NCBI RefSeq assembly: GCF_018129985.1
Contig: NZ_JAFCKT010000005.1
Span: 124,001 to 188,000, forward strand
DNA: 64,000 nt
Origin: Bradyrhizobium sp. SZCCT0148
Lineage (GTDB): Bacteria; Pseudomonadota; Alphaproteobacteria; Rhizobiales; Xanthobacteraceae
Direction of reading: 5' to 3'
Shown: piece by piece, positions 1 through 8,649 of the stretch
How positions within the stretch are numbered: the first letter of the stretch is position 1
How the letters are laid out: each line of letters opens with the position of its first letter
The notes under the pieces: model-generated
What the model was told of the DNA's origin: nothing
Databases searched by the model: none
Seen by the model: the letters and a program-made list of their open reading frames with translations, nothing else
Translations under genes and position numbers: made by a program

Positions 1-2
1 TC

Positions 3-1229
3 TCGCGCGCCTCGATGCGCACGGTCGGCAATTTCTGGGTCGATGTCACCCGCTGCACGCTCTACGTGCTGCTGCCGATCTGCGTGGTCTACACGCTGTT
101 CCTGGTCTGGCAGGGCATGCCGCAGACGCTCGGCCCCTATGTCGAGGCGACCACGCTCGAAGGCGCCAGGCAGACCATCGCGGTCGGCCCTGTCGCGTCC
201 CAGGTCGCGATCAAGATGCTCGGCACCAATGGCGGCGGCTTCTTCAACGCCAACGCGGCGCACCCCTTCGAAAACCCGACCGCGCTGTCGAACTTTGTGC
301 AGATGCTCTCGATCTTCACGCTCGGCGCCGCGCTCACCAACGTGTTCGGCCGCATGGTCGGCAACCAGCGCCAAGGCTGGGCGATCCTGTCCGTGATGGG
401 CGTGCTGTTCGTCGCAGGCGTTGCCGTCACCTATTGGGCGGAAGCGAATGGCACCGCGACGCTTCACGCGCTGGGCCTCGCCGGCGGCAACATGGAGGGC
501 AAAGAGGTCCGCTTCGGCATCGTCGCGTCCTCGCTCTTCGCGGTCGTCACGACGGCGGCCTCGTGTGGTGCCGTCAACGCCATGCATGACAGCTTCACCG
601 CGCTCGGCGGCATGATCCCGCTGATCAACATGGAGCTCGGCGAGATCATCGTCGGCGGCGTCGGTGCGGGCATGTACGGCATGCTGCTGTTCGTCATCCT
701 CGCGATCTTCGTTGCCGGATTGATGGTCGGCCGCACTCCGGAATATGTCGGCAAGAAGATCGAGGCCCGCGAGGTCAAGATGGCGATGCTGGCCATCCTG
801 GTGCTGCCGCTCATGATCCTTGGCTGGACCGCCGTCGGCGTGGTCTATCCGGCGGCCGTCGCGTCAATGGCGAACGCCGGACCGCATGGCTTCACCGAGG
901 TGCTCTATGCCTTCACCTCGGCAACCGGCAACAACGGCTCGGCCTTTGCTGGCCTCACCGGCAACACCATCTTCTATAACCTGACGCTCGCAGCCTCGAT
1001 GTTCGTCGGTCGCTTCTTCATGATCGTCCCGGCCATGGCGATCGCGGGCTCGCTGGCGGAGAAGAAGTCGATCCCGCCGTCCACCGGCACGTTTCCGACC
1101 ACGGGTGGGCTGTTCGTCGGCCTCGTCGTCGGCGTCATCCTGATCATGGGCGGCCTGACCTTCTTTCCGGCGCTCGCGCTCGGCCCGATCGTCGAACACC
1201 TGGCGATGAACGCCGGCAACCTCTTCTGA
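3..1229 (+). CDS. kdpA: Potassium-transporting ATPase subunit KdpA, C-terminal part (5' end outside window)
   Basis: KdpA is the channel-like, potassium-translocating subunit of the inner-membrane KdpFABC pump, used when external K+ is scarce. About 409 codons are present and the frame is open to the left window edge. The family is usually near 560 residues, so roughly the first quarter is missing. Visible hallmarks are the selectivity-filter-like segments TNGGGFFNAN and SATGNNGSAF, separated by many hydrophobic membrane helices, and the end LAMNAGNLF. kdpB starts 18 bases after the stop. An internal ATG at 15 is not the real start because the homologous sequence continues upstream of it. Family assignment is certain; only the start is unknown. 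Confidence 0.97.
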   Translation, partial: SRASMRTVGNFWVDVTRCTLYVLLPICVVYTLFLVWQGMPQTLGPYVEATTLEGARQTIAVGPVASQVAIKMLGTNGGGFFNANAAHPFENPTALSNFVQMLSIFTLGAALTNVFGRMVGNQRQGWAILSVMGVLFVAGVAVTYWAEANGTATLHALGLAGGNMEGKEVRFGIVASSLFAVVTTAASCGAVNAMHDSFTALGGMIPLINMELGEIIVGGVGAGMYGMLLFVILAIFVAGLMVGRTPEYVGKKIEAREVKMAMLAILVLPLMILGWTAVGVVYPAAVASMANAGPHGFTEVLYAFTSATGNNGSAFAGLTGNTIFYNLTLAASMFVGRFFMIVPAMAIAGSLAEKKSIPPSTGTFPTTGGLFVGLVVGVILIMGGLTFFPALALGPIVEHLAMNAGNLF

Positions 1230-1247
1230 GAGTCTGGAGTGACCTCC

Positions 1248-3362
1248 ATGGATAAGACGAAACTGCAAAAACGTGCTGCCGTCTCGGCAATGCTCGATCC
1301 CAGGATCGTGATGCCCGCGATCCGCGCCTCCTTCACCAAGCTCGATCCGCGGATGATGATCAAGAACCCCGTGATGTTCGTGGTCGAGGTCGTGGCCGCG
1401 CTGACCACGGTGATTTTCCTGCGCGAGATTGTCACCGGCGGCGCTGGCCTCGGCTTCACCTTCCAGATCATCGTCTGGCTCTGGTTCACCGTGCTGTTCG
1501 CAAACTTCGCCGAAGCGGTCGCCGAAGGCCGCGGCAAGGCGCAGGCCGAATCCTTGCGCAAGACCCGCACCGAGAGCCAGGCCAAGCTCCTGACCGGCGC
1601 AGACCTGGCCTTCAAGCTGGTGCCGGGCACGAGCCTCAAGGTCGGCGACCTCGTGCTGGTCCAGGCCGGCGACACCATTCCCTCCGACGGCGAGGTGATC
1701 GAAGGTGTTGCCTCGGTGAACGAGGCCGCCATCACCGGCGAGTCCGCGCCCGTCATCCGCGAGTCCGGCGGCGATCGTTCCGCGGTGACCGGCGGCACGC
1801 AAGTGTTGTCCGACTGGATCCGGGTCCGCATCACGGCAGCCCAGGGCTCGACCTTCATCGACCGCATGATCAAGTTGGTCGAGGGCGCCGAGCGGCAGAG
1901 GACGCCGAACGAGATCGCGCTCAACATCCTGCTCGCGGGCCTCACCATCATCTTCGTGTTCGCCACCGTCACCATTCCGAGCTACGCCGCCTACGCCGGC
2001 GGCTCGATCTCGGTGGTCGTGCTGGTCGCGCTGTTCGTGACCTTGATCCCGACCACGATCGGCGCCCTGTTGTCGGCTATCGGCATCGCCGGCATGGATC
2101 GTCTGGTTCGCTTCAACGTGCTGGCGATGTCGGGCCGTGCGGTCGAGGCCGCCGGCGACGTCGACACGTTGCTGCTGGACAAGACCGGCACCATTACGCT
2201 CGGCAACCGTCAGGCGACCGCATTCCGTCCCCTGCGTGGCGTGACCGAGCAGGAGCTCGCCGACGCAGCCCAGCTCGCCTCGCTCGCCGACGAGACGCCG
2301 GAGGGCCGTTCCATCGTGGTGCTGGCAAAGGAGAAATACGGCATCCGCGGTCGCGACATGGCGGAACTCGGCGCCACCTTCATCCCGTTCACGGCGCAGA
2401 CCCGCATGAGCGGCGTCGATGCCGGCGGCTCGTCGGTGCGCAAGGGCGCGGTCGATGCGATGCTGAACTATGTCGGCGGCGGCGCGCCGCTGGCAGTCGC
2501 TTCCGGCAATGCGGCGCGGGCGATTCAGCCTACGGCTTTGTCGGACCTCGGACGCGAGATCCAGGCCATTGCCGACGATATCTCGAAAGCCGGCGGCACG
2601 CCGCTGGCGGTCGCCAGGGACGGCAAGCTGCTCGGCGTCATCCAGCTCAAGGATATCGTCAAGGGCGGCATCCGCGAGCGCTTCGCCGAGCTGCGCCGCA
2701 TGGGAATCCGCACCATCATGATCACCGGCGACAATCCGATGACGGCCGCCGCGATTGCGGCTGAAGCCGGCGTCGATGATTTCCTGGCGCAGGCGACACC
2801 TGAGGACAAGCTCAAGCTGATCCGCGACGAGCAGGCCAAGGGCAAGCTTGTCGCCATGTGCGGCGACGGCACCAACGACGCCCCGGCGCTGGCGCAGGCC
2901 GACGTGGGTGTTGCCATGAACACCGGCACCCAGGCAGCCCGTGAGGCCGGCAACATGGTCGACCTCGATTCCAATCCGACCAAGCTGATCGAGGTGGTCG
3001 AGATCGGCAAGCAGCTGCTGATGACGCGCGGCGCGCTCACCACGTTCTCGATCGCCAACGACGTCGCGAAGTACTTTGCAATCATCCCGGCGATGTTTCT
3101 GGCGTTCTACCCCCAGCTCGGCGTCCTCAACGTAATGAACCTGTCGAGCCCGCAGAGCGCCATTCTCTCGGCGATCATCTTCAACGCGCTTGTGATCATC
3201 GGGCTGATCCCGCTTGCCTTGAAAGGCGTCGCCTACCGTGCGGTCGGTGCCGGCGCGCTGCTTCGCCGCAACCTCCTGATCTACGGGCTCGGCGGCATCG
3301 TCATTCCCTTCATAGGCATCAAGGCGATCGACCTCGTCGTCGTCGCCCTGCACTTGGCCTGA
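1248..3362 (+). CDS. kdpB: Potassium-transporting P-type ATPase subunit KdpB
   Basis: KdpB is the catalytic P-type ATPase of the KdpFABC pump, hydrolysing ATP to drive K+ uptake through KdpA. The 704-residue protein has the actuator motif TGES (about residues 163-166), the phosphorylation motif DKTGTIT with the acceptor Asp at about 311, and the hinge motif GDGTNDAPAL. Length is normal for the family. I chose the ATG at 1248 because GGAG at 1236-1239 lies 8 bases upstream. The in-frame GTG at 1239 overlaps that ribosome binding site. Ser in TGES matches the inhibitory phosphorylation site known in the E. coli protein. The gene follows kdpA closely and is followed by a palindromic repeat before kdpC. 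Confidence 0.98.
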   Translation: MDKTKLQKRAAVSAMLDPRIVMPAIRASFTKLDPRMMIKNPVMFVVEVVAALTTVIFLREIVTGGAGLGFTFQIIVWLWFTVLFANFAEAVAEGRGKAQAESLRKTRTESQAKLLTGADLAFKLVPGTSLKVGDLVLVQAGDTIPSDGEVIEGVASVNEAAITGESAPVIRESGGDRSAVTGGTQVLSDWIRVRITAAQGSTFIDRMIKLVEGAERQRTPNEIALNILLAGLTIIFVFATVTIPSYAAYAGGSISVVVLVALFVTLIPTTIGALLSAIGIAGMDRLVRFNVLAMSGRAVEAAGDVDTLLLDKTGTITLGNRQATAFRPLRGVTEQELADAAQLASLADETPEGRSIVVLAKEKYGIRGRDMAELGATFIPFTAQTRMSGVDAGGSSVRKGAVDAMLNYVGGGAPLAVASGNAARAIQPTALSDLGREIQAIADDISKAGGTPLAVARDGKLLGVIQLKDIVKGGIRERFAELRRMGIRTIMITGDNPMTAAAIAAEAGVDDFLAQATPEDKLKLIRDEQAKGKLVAMCGDGTNDAPALAQADVGVAMNTGTQAAREAGNMVDLDSNPTKLIEVVEIGKQLLMTRGALTTFSIANDVAKYFAIIPAMFLAFYPQLGVLNVMNLSSPQSAILSAIIFNALVIIGLIPLALKGVAYRAVGAGALLRRNLLIYGLGGIVIPFIGIKAIDLVVVALHLA

Positions 3363-3367
3363 CCCTT

Positions 3368-3450
3368 CATTGCGAGCGAAGCGAAGCAATCCAGAAATAG
3401 TTCCACGGCTGACAGCCTGGATTGCCTCGTCGCTTCGCTCCTCGCAGTGA
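3368..3450 (+). repeat. Palindromic intergenic repeat between kdpB and kdpC
   Basis: The left arm (3368-3394, beginning CATTGCGAGCGAAGCGAAGC) and right arm (3417-3450) are an imperfect inverted repeat, both rich in GAGCGAAGCG or its complement. Related arms occur at 45423-45484. The element lies inside the kdp operon and would form a stable hairpin in the mRNA. It looks like a REP-type dispersed palindrome rather than a gene-specific signal. Confidence 0.75.
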
Positions 3451-3472
3451 CGAAAGACATTGGAGACCTAAC

Positions 3473-4078
3473 ATGCTCAGAGAAATCCGCCCCGCCATCG
3501 TCCTGTTGCTGGTCCTCACCGCCATCACGGGACTGGCTTATCCCCTCGCGATGACCGGCATCGCCGGCGCGCTGTTTCCCGCCCAGGCGCAGGGCAGCCT
3601 GATCGAGCGCGACGGCAAGGTGATCGGCTCCGCCCTGATCGGGCAGGAGTTCAAGGACGACAGATACTTCCACGGGCGTCCCTCGGCGACGCTCGCGCCC
3701 GACCCGAACGATTCGACCAAGACGGTTTCGGCGCCCTACAACGCCGCGAACTCGGGCGGCTCCAACCTCGGCCCGACCAGCAAGGCGCTGGCCGACCGGC
3801 TCAAGGAGGATGTGAACAAGCTGAGGGGCGAGAGCCCGAATGCCGCCGTGCCGGTTGACCTGGTCACCACCTCGGCCAGCGGACTCGACCCGGACATCTC
3901 CCCGGAGGCCGCGCAATTCCAGATCGCGCGCGTTGCGAAGGCACGGAATATGCCGGAGGACGCGGTGAAGCAGCTTGTGGCCTCCAACGTCCAGGGCCGT
4001 TTGCTCGGCCTGTTGGGCGAACCTCGGGTTAACGTATTGGCGTTGAATCTCGCACTCGACCGCGCCTCGGCGAAGTAG
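3473..4078 (+). CDS. kdpC: Potassium-transporting ATPase subunit KdpC
   Basis: KdpC is the small single-span subunit that stabilises the KdpFABC complex and affects ATP affinity of KdpB. The 201-residue product begins with a short basic segment and one hydrophobic helix (about residues 6-30), followed by a soluble periplasmic domain with the family segments GQEFKDDRYFHGRPSA and YNAANSGGSNLGP. The start at 3473 has GGAG at 3462-3465 seven bases upstream. The frame is open further upstream to a TTG at 3422, but that part translates the palindromic repeat. kdpD begins 40 bases after the stop. Length is typical. Confidence 0.97.
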   Translation: MLREIRPAIVLLLVLTAITGLAYPLAMTGIAGALFPAQAQGSLIERDGKVIGSALIGQEFKDDRYFHGRPSATLAPDPNDSTKTVSAPYNAANSGGSNLGPTSKALADRLKEDVNKLRGESPNAAVPVDLVTTSASGLDPDISPEAAQFQIARVAKARNMPEDAVKQLVASNVQGRLLGLLGEPRVNVLALNLALDRASAK

Positions 4079-4118
4079 CGGTCTAGGCTCGCGGCAGCAG
4101 GATGATTATATTGCCTTG

Positions 4119-6842
4119 ATGGTCCGAGAACGCCGCGATCCCGAACAACGTCCGTCGCCGGAGGCGCTGCTGGAAGCAGCGCGCCGGGAGGAGGGTGCGA
4201 GCGGCAAGCTGAAGATCTTCGTCGGCGCTGCGCCCGGTGTCGGCAAGACCTACGAGATGCTGCAGAGCGCCCACGCCAAGCGAAAGGCCGGGGTCGATGT
4301 CGTGGTCGGATTCGTCGAGACTCATGGCCGCGCCGAGACCGAGGCGCTGGTTCGCGACCTCGAGGTGATCCCTCGCAAGCGGCTCGACTATCGCGGGCAG
4401 ATAATCGAGGAGATGGACCTCGACGCGGTGATCGCGCGCCGACCACAGATTGCTCTGGTCGACGAGCTCGCCCACACCAACGCGGCCGGCAGCCGCCATC
4501 CGAAGCGCTATCTCGACGTCGAGGAACTGCTGTCCCACGGCATCGACGTCTATACCGCCGTCAACATCCAGCACATCGAGAGCCTGAACGACGTCGTCGC
4601 CCAGATCACCCATGTCCGGGTGCGCGAGACGGTGCCCGACTCCGTGTTCGACCGCGCCGACGCGATCGAGCTGATCGACCTCACGCCCGACGATCTCATT
4701 CAGCGCCTGAAGGAGGGCAAGGTCTATGTTTCCAGGCAGGCCGAGCGGGCGCTTGAGCACTATTTTTCGCCGGGCAATCTGACCGCGCTGCGCGAGCTCG
4801 CTTTGCGGCGCACTGCCGAGCGGGTCGACGAGCAACTGCTCACCCACATGCAGGCCAATGCCATTGCCGGGCCCTGGGCCGCCGGCGAGCGCATCCTTGT
4901 CTGCGTCAGCGAGGATCCGCGCGCGGCCGGGCTCGTACGCTACACCAAGCGGCTGGCCGACCGGCTGCATGCGCCGTTCACCGCGGTGTCGATCGAAACG
5001 CGGCGATCCCTGCAATTGTCTGACGAGCAGCGCGACCGGCTGGCCGATACGCTGCGGCTCGCGGAATCGCTTGGCGGTGAGGCGCTGACCATTCCCGCGG
5101 TCGGCCGCCGCATTGCCGACGACGTCGTGAGTTTCGCTCAAGGCAACAACGTCACCCAGATCGTGATCGGCAAGTCTACGCGCTCGCGCTGGTTCGAGAT
5201 GACGCGGGGCTCGGTCGTGCACGACCTGGTGCGTCGGGCCGGCAACATCAGCGTTCACGTCATTCCGGGTGACGAGCTGACGAGCGAGCCGGCGCCGAAG
5301 ACGGCGGTACAGACCGCTGCACGGTCCGAGCCATTCGACGCGATACCTTACCTCAAGGCACTCGGGATCACCGCGTTGGGCCTTGCCGCGGCGGTGGCAA
5401 TCAAACCGTATTTCGGCATTGAGAACGTCGATCTCATGTTCCTGACCGCGGTGGTTGCCGTGGCTGTCCGCTATGGGCTGTTGCCGTCGCTGCTGGCGAG
5501 CCTTGCGGCGTCGCTGGCGTATAATTTCTTCTTCCTGCCGCCGGTCTACACCTTCACCATCACCGATCCGACCAACGTTGCGGCGTTCTTTTTCTTCATG
5601 CTGATCGCATTCGTGGTGTCCAATGTCGCCGCGCGCGTCCGCACCCAGGCCGACGCCGCCATCGGCCGGATCAGAATGAGCGAGCAGCTCTACGCGTTCA
5701 GCCGCAAGCTCGCCGGCACCGCGACGCTCGACGACGTGCTGTGGGCGAGCGCCTACCAGATCGCCTTGATGCTGAAGGTCCGGGTGGTGCTGCTGCTGCC
5801 GGAAGAAGGCCTTCTGACGGTGAAGTCCGGCTACCCGCCCGAAGACGATCTCGACCAGGCCGACCTTGCCGCGGCCAATTGGGCCTGGAGCAACGACCGC
5901 CCTGCCGGCCGTGGCTCGGACACGCTGCCCGGCGCCAAACGCCTGTTCCTGCCGATGCGGACCGGCCGCGGCCCGATCGGCGTGATCGGCATCGACAACG
6001 ATCGCACCGGGCCGCTGCTGACGCCGGATCAGCGCCGGCTGCTGGATGCGCTGGTCGACCAGGGCGCGCTGGCAATCGAGCGCGTGCTGCTGGTCGAAGA
6101 CATGGACCGTGTCAAGCGCACGGTCGAATCCGAGCGCTTGCGCTCGGCGCTGTTGACCTCGATTTCGCACGATTTGAAGACGCCGCTCGCCTCCGTGCTG
6201 GGGGCGGCCTCGACGATGCGCGATCTCGCCGGGGCGCTCTCCGACACCGAGAAGCGCGATCTGCTCGCGACCGTGATCGACGAGTCTGAACGGCTCAACC
6301 GCTTCATCGCCAATCTGCTCGACATGACCAAGCTCGAATCCGGAGCGATCGTGCCCAACACGGCGCTGCACGATCTCGGCGAGATCGTGGGCAGCGCGCT
6401 GCGGCGTGCCAGCAAGATCCTCACCGCCCACAAGGTGGAGCTAGTGCTCGCGGCCGATCTGCCGATGCTTCAGCTCGATGCCGTCCTGTTCGAGCAGGTG
6501 CTGTTCAACTTGCTGGACAATGCGGCAAAGTACTCGCCGCCGGACACCACGGTCTCGATCAGGAGCAGGCGCGAGCGCGATCAGGTCGTGCTGGATGTCG
6601 CCGACGAAGGCGCCGGCATCCCGGCTGACGAACTCGAGAGCGTGTTCGACAAATTTTACCGCGTACAGAAGGGCGATCACGTCCGTCCCGGCACGGGGCT
6701 CGGGCTCGCCATCTCCCGCGGCTTCGTCGAGGCGATGCGCGGCACGATCTCGGCCGCCAACCGTCGGGACCGCACTGGCGCCGTCATCACCATCCGTCTT
6801 CCCATCCCGGCAGACAGCCGCGCATTGGATACCGCCGCATGA
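4119..6842 (+). CDS. kdpD: Osmosensitive K+ channel sensor histidine kinase KdpD
   Basis: KdpD is the membrane sensor kinase that activates kdp transcription through KdpE when K+ is limiting. The protein of about 907 residues has the full architecture: N-terminal KdpD domain with a Walker A loop GAAPGVGKT (near residue 37), a universal-stress-like domain (about 240-370), four short membrane helices (about 400-500), a GAF-like linker, a HisKA phosphoacceptor SHDLKTPLAS with His at about 684, and an HATPase domain with NLLDNAAKYSP and GTGLGLAISRG. A TTG at 4116 directly precedes the chosen ATG and cannot be excluded. It overlaps kdpE by four bases (ATGA), so the pair is translationally coupled. 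Confidence 0.97.
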   Translation: MVRERRDPEQRPSPEALLEAARREEGASGKLKIFVGAAPGVGKTYEMLQSAHAKRKAGVDVVVGFVETHGRAETEALVRDLEVIPRKRLDYRGQIIEEMDLDAVIARRPQIALVDELAHTNAAGSRHPKRYLDVEELLSHGIDVYTAVNIQHIESLNDVVAQITHVRVRETVPDSVFDRADAIELIDLTPDDLIQRLKEGKVYVSRQAERALEHYFSPGNLTALRELALRRTAERVDEQLLTHMQANAIAGPWAAGERILVCVSEDPRAAGLVRYTKRLADRLHAPFTAVSIETRRSLQLSDEQRDRLADTLRLAESLGGEALTIPAVGRRIADDVVSFAQGNNVTQIVIGKSTRSRWFEMTRGSVVHDLVRRAGNISVHVIPGDELTSEPAPKTAVQTAARSEPFDAIPYLKALGITALGLAAAVAIKPYFGIENVDLMFLTAVVAVAVRYGLLPSLLASLAASLAYNFFFLPPVYTFTITDPTNVAAFFFFMLIAFVVSNVAARVRTQADAAIGRIRMSEQLYAFSRKLAGTATLDDVLWASAYQIALMLKVRVVLLLPEEGLLTVKSGYPPEDDLDQADLAAANWAWSNDRPAGRGSDTLPGAKRLFLPMRTGRGPIGVIGIDNDRTGPLLTPDQRRLLDALVDQGALAIERVLLVEDMDRVKRTVESERLRSALLTSISHDLKTPLASVLGAASTMRDLAGALSDTEKRDLLATVIDESERLNRFIANLLDMTKLESGAIVPNTALHDLGEIVGSALRRASKILTAHKVELVLAADLPMLQLDAVLFEQVLFNLLDNAAKYSPPDTTVSIRSRRERDQVVLDVADEGAGIPADELESVFDKFYRVQKGDHVRPGTGLGLAISRGFVEAMRGTISAANRRDRTGAVITIRLPIPADSRALDTAA

Positions 6843-7528
6843 GTGCTGCTCCGATCAAGGTCTTGGTCATCGACGACGAGCCGCCGATCCGGAAGTTGCT
6901 GCGGATGGGGCTGACGACGCAGGGCTATGAAATCCTCGAAGCGTCGAATGGCAAGATGGCGCTGGAGAAGCTGGTCGAGGAGCCGGCGCTGATCATCCTC
7001 GATCTCGGCCTGCCTGACGTGCAGGGACACGAGTTGCTGCGCACCATTCGCGCTCGCAACGAAGCCGTGCCGATCGTAGTGCTGTCGAGCCGCGGCGACG
7101 AAGCGGGCAAGGTGCAGGCGCTCGATCTCGGCGCCGACGATTATCTGACCAAGCCGTTCGGCATGGAAGAGCTCCTGGCGCGCTTGCGCGCCGCGCTCCG
7201 GCACCAGCTCCAGATCCAGGGCGAGCGGCCGGTGTTTCGCACCGGCGATCTCTCGGTCGATCTCGTCCGCCGCATCGTCAAGGTCGGCGAGCGCGATGTG
7301 AAATTATCACCCAAGGAATACGACCTGCTGCGCGTGTTGGTGCAGCACGCCGGCAAGGTGCTCACGCATCGCTTCTTGCTGAAGGAGCTCTGGGACGAAT
7401 TGACCGACGCGCAATATTTGCGCGTCTATGTCCGCCAGCTGCGACAGAAGATCGAAGCCGATCCGGAACGGCCGCAATTCGTGCTGACAGAGACAGGGAT
7501 CGGGTATCGGTTGAAGGCCGGGGATTAG
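6839..7528 (+). CDS. kdpE: Two-component response regulator KdpE
   Basis: KdpE is the OmpR/PhoB-family regulator phosphorylated by KdpD that switches on the kdp structural genes. The 229-residue protein has an N-terminal receiver domain with the acidic pair D12-D13, phosphoacceptor D55 in ILDLGLPDV and the conserved Lys of LTKPFG, then a winged-helix DNA-binding domain (about residues 130-227, RVYVRQLRQKIEADP). The start overlaps the kdpD stop by four bases. The gene is the last of the kdp operon and ends 119 bases from the convergent ku gene. Confidence 0.97.
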   Translation: MSAAPIKVLVIDDEPPIRKLLRMGLTTQGYEILEASNGKMALEKLVEEPALIILDLGLPDVQGHELLRTIRARNEAVPIVVLSSRGDEAGKVQALDLGADDYLTKPFGMEELLARLRAALRHQLQIQGERPVFRTGDLSVDLVRRIVKVGERDVKLSPKEYDLLRVLVQHAGKVLTHRFLLKELWDELTDAQYLRVYVRQLRQKIEADPERPQFVLTETGIGYRLKAGD

Positions 7529-7565
7529 CCCCTTATGTCAGTCCGGGACGCGCCCCTTGGCGCGG

Positions 7566-7616
7566 GCCCGGAATCCATTTCTCCACTCGTCACGCTTGGC
7601 ATGATGGATTCCGGGC
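7566..7616. repeat. Inverted repeat between convergent kdpE and ku, probable bidirectional terminator
   Basis: GCCCGGAATCCAT (7566-7578) and ATGGATTCCGGGC (7604-7616) are a perfect 13-base inverted repeat with a 25-base loop. Further partly paired GC-rich sequence lies on both sides (about 7540-7640). It sits between convergent stops, so it could end both transcripts. No T-run follows, so a simple rho-independent terminator is not shown. It resembles dispersed Bradyrhizobium-type palindromes. Confidence 0.65.
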
Positions 7617-7647
7617 TCGATGCGCCGCATCGCCCCGGAATGACGAG

Positions 7648-8532
7648 CTAGCCTGCCTTGCGATGCCGCACCGTTGAACGAGTCGACTTCTTCGCGGCCT
7701 GCCGCCGCCCCGTTCCGCGGCGCGGGTGGGGCTTCGCCGATGTCTTCTTGCCGCCGCGTCCCTTCAGGCTCTGCTTCAGCGCATCCATCAGGTTGACGAC
7801 ATTGCTCGGCCGCTCCCCTGGCTCCGGCAGCTCGATTGTCTTGCCGCTGGCCTTGCGCTTCACCAGCGCCTTCAGCGCGGTTTCATATTCGTCCTTGAAC
7901 TTGCCGGGATCGAAATGAGCCGCCTTGGTGTGAAGGATGTGGCCGGCGAGATCGACCATGTCCTTGGTGATTTTCGGGCTCTTGATGTCGTCGAAGAACT
8001 CGTCCTCGTCGCGCAGCTCGTAGGGGAAGCGCAGCGTGGTGCCCAGCAGTCCCTTGCCGAGCGGTTTGATCGCGATGATGTGCTCGCGGTTGGTGAGCAC
8101 AATCTTGGCAAGCGCTACACGATCCTGGTCCTTCATGGCGTCGCGGATCACTGCAAACGCATCAACCGCGGCCTTGCCGTCGGGCGCGATGTAATAGGGG
8201 TGGTTGAGATAACGCTCGTCGATCTCCTCGCTCGGCACGAAGCTCTCGATGTCGATGGTATGGTTGCTCTCGATCTGCACCGCCTCGAGCTCCTCCGGCT
8301 CGATCTCGACATATTTGCCCTTCCGCAATTCGTAGCCGCGGCCTTTCTGGTCGCTTTCGACGACGTCGCCGGTCTCGGAATCAATCATCTGCTGCTTGAG
8401 CCGGTTGCCGGTCTCGCGGTTGATCATGTGAAACCGCGTCTTCTCGGCCGAGGTGGTCGCCGGATAGAGCGCGACCGGGCAACTGACCAGCGACAGCCTC
8501 AACGTTCCCTTCCAGTAGGCGCGCGGTGCCAT
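7648..8532 (-). CDS. ku: Non-homologous end joining protein Ku
   Basis: Bacterial Ku forms a ring-shaped homodimer that binds double-strand break ends and recruits LigD. The 294-residue product starts MAPRAYWKGTLRLSLV, a typical Ku N-terminus, and has the beta-barrel core (IDSETGDVVESDQKGRGYE; EIDERYLNHPYYIAPDG) followed by a very basic C-terminal tail rich in Lys, Arg and Ser (about residues 255-294), which in this family binds DNA. The start at 8532 is supported by GGAG six bases upstream. A longer frame to 8571 lacks such support. Divergent ligD lies 117 bases away, and a stress-type promoter is predicted in the gap. Confidence 0.97.
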   Translation of the reverse strand: MAPRAYWKGTLRLSLVSCPVALYPATTSAEKTRFHMINRETGNRLKQQMIDSETGDVVESDQKGRGYELRKGKYVEIEPEELEAVQIESNHTIDIESFVPSEEIDERYLNHPYYIAPDGKAAVDAFAVIRDAMKDQDRVALAKIVLTNREHIIAIKPLGKGLLGTTLRFPYELRDEDEFFDDIKSPKITKDMVDLAGHILHTKAAHFDPGKFKDEYETALKALVKRKASGKTIELPEPGERPSNVVNLMDALKQSLKGRGGKKTSAKPHPRRGTGRRQAAKKSTRSTVRHRKAG

Positions 8533-8561
8533 TCCATTCTCCGGTGTTTTCGAGGCAATTT

Positions 8562-8586
8562 GGAACCCCAACCGCCCCGTAGGGTT
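8562..8586 (+). promoter_or_regulatory. Predicted general-stress (EcfG/RpoE2-type) promoter for ligD
   Basis: GGAAC (8562-8566), a 16-base spacer and GGTT (8583-8586) face ligD, whose proposed start is at 8650. The element overlaps the opposite-strand ku promoter, and together they form an imperfect inverted repeat spanning 8562-8594 with GGAACC and GGTTCC at its ends. Prediction by eye only. Confidence 0.55.
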
Positions 8587-8594
8587 TTGGTTCC
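8570..8594 (-). promoter_or_regulatory. Predicted general-stress (EcfG/RpoE2-type) promoter for ku
   Basis: On the minus strand GGAAC (8594-8590) is followed after 16 bases by GGTT (8573-8570). This fits the GGAAC-N18-19-TT pattern of RpoE2/EcfG promoters. It lies about 40 bases upstream of the ku start and almost mirrors the ligD promoter on the other strand. Prediction by eye only. Confidence 0.55.
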
Positions 8595-8649
8595 GGATGC
8601 GATCTGGGCCGTGATAGGCTTGAATTCTCGAACGAAAGCGGGACTGGCC

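Noticed and set aside
864..3389. 841-codon minus-strand open frame opposite kdpB
   Set aside because: It mirrors a certain gene in a high-GC genome where antisense frames stay open. Its translation is low-complexity (Arg/Asp/Gly/His) with no recognisable domain.
4083..6431. 782-codon minus-strand open frame opposite kdpD
   Set aside because: Antisense to a complete sensor kinase; composition is Arg/Gln/Asp-rich without family features or a ribosome binding site.
7726..8649. Possible 300-residue N-terminal extension of LigD
   Set aside because: This part is exactly antisense to ku and contains no LigD-like sequence. The conserved LigD N-terminus begins near 8650.
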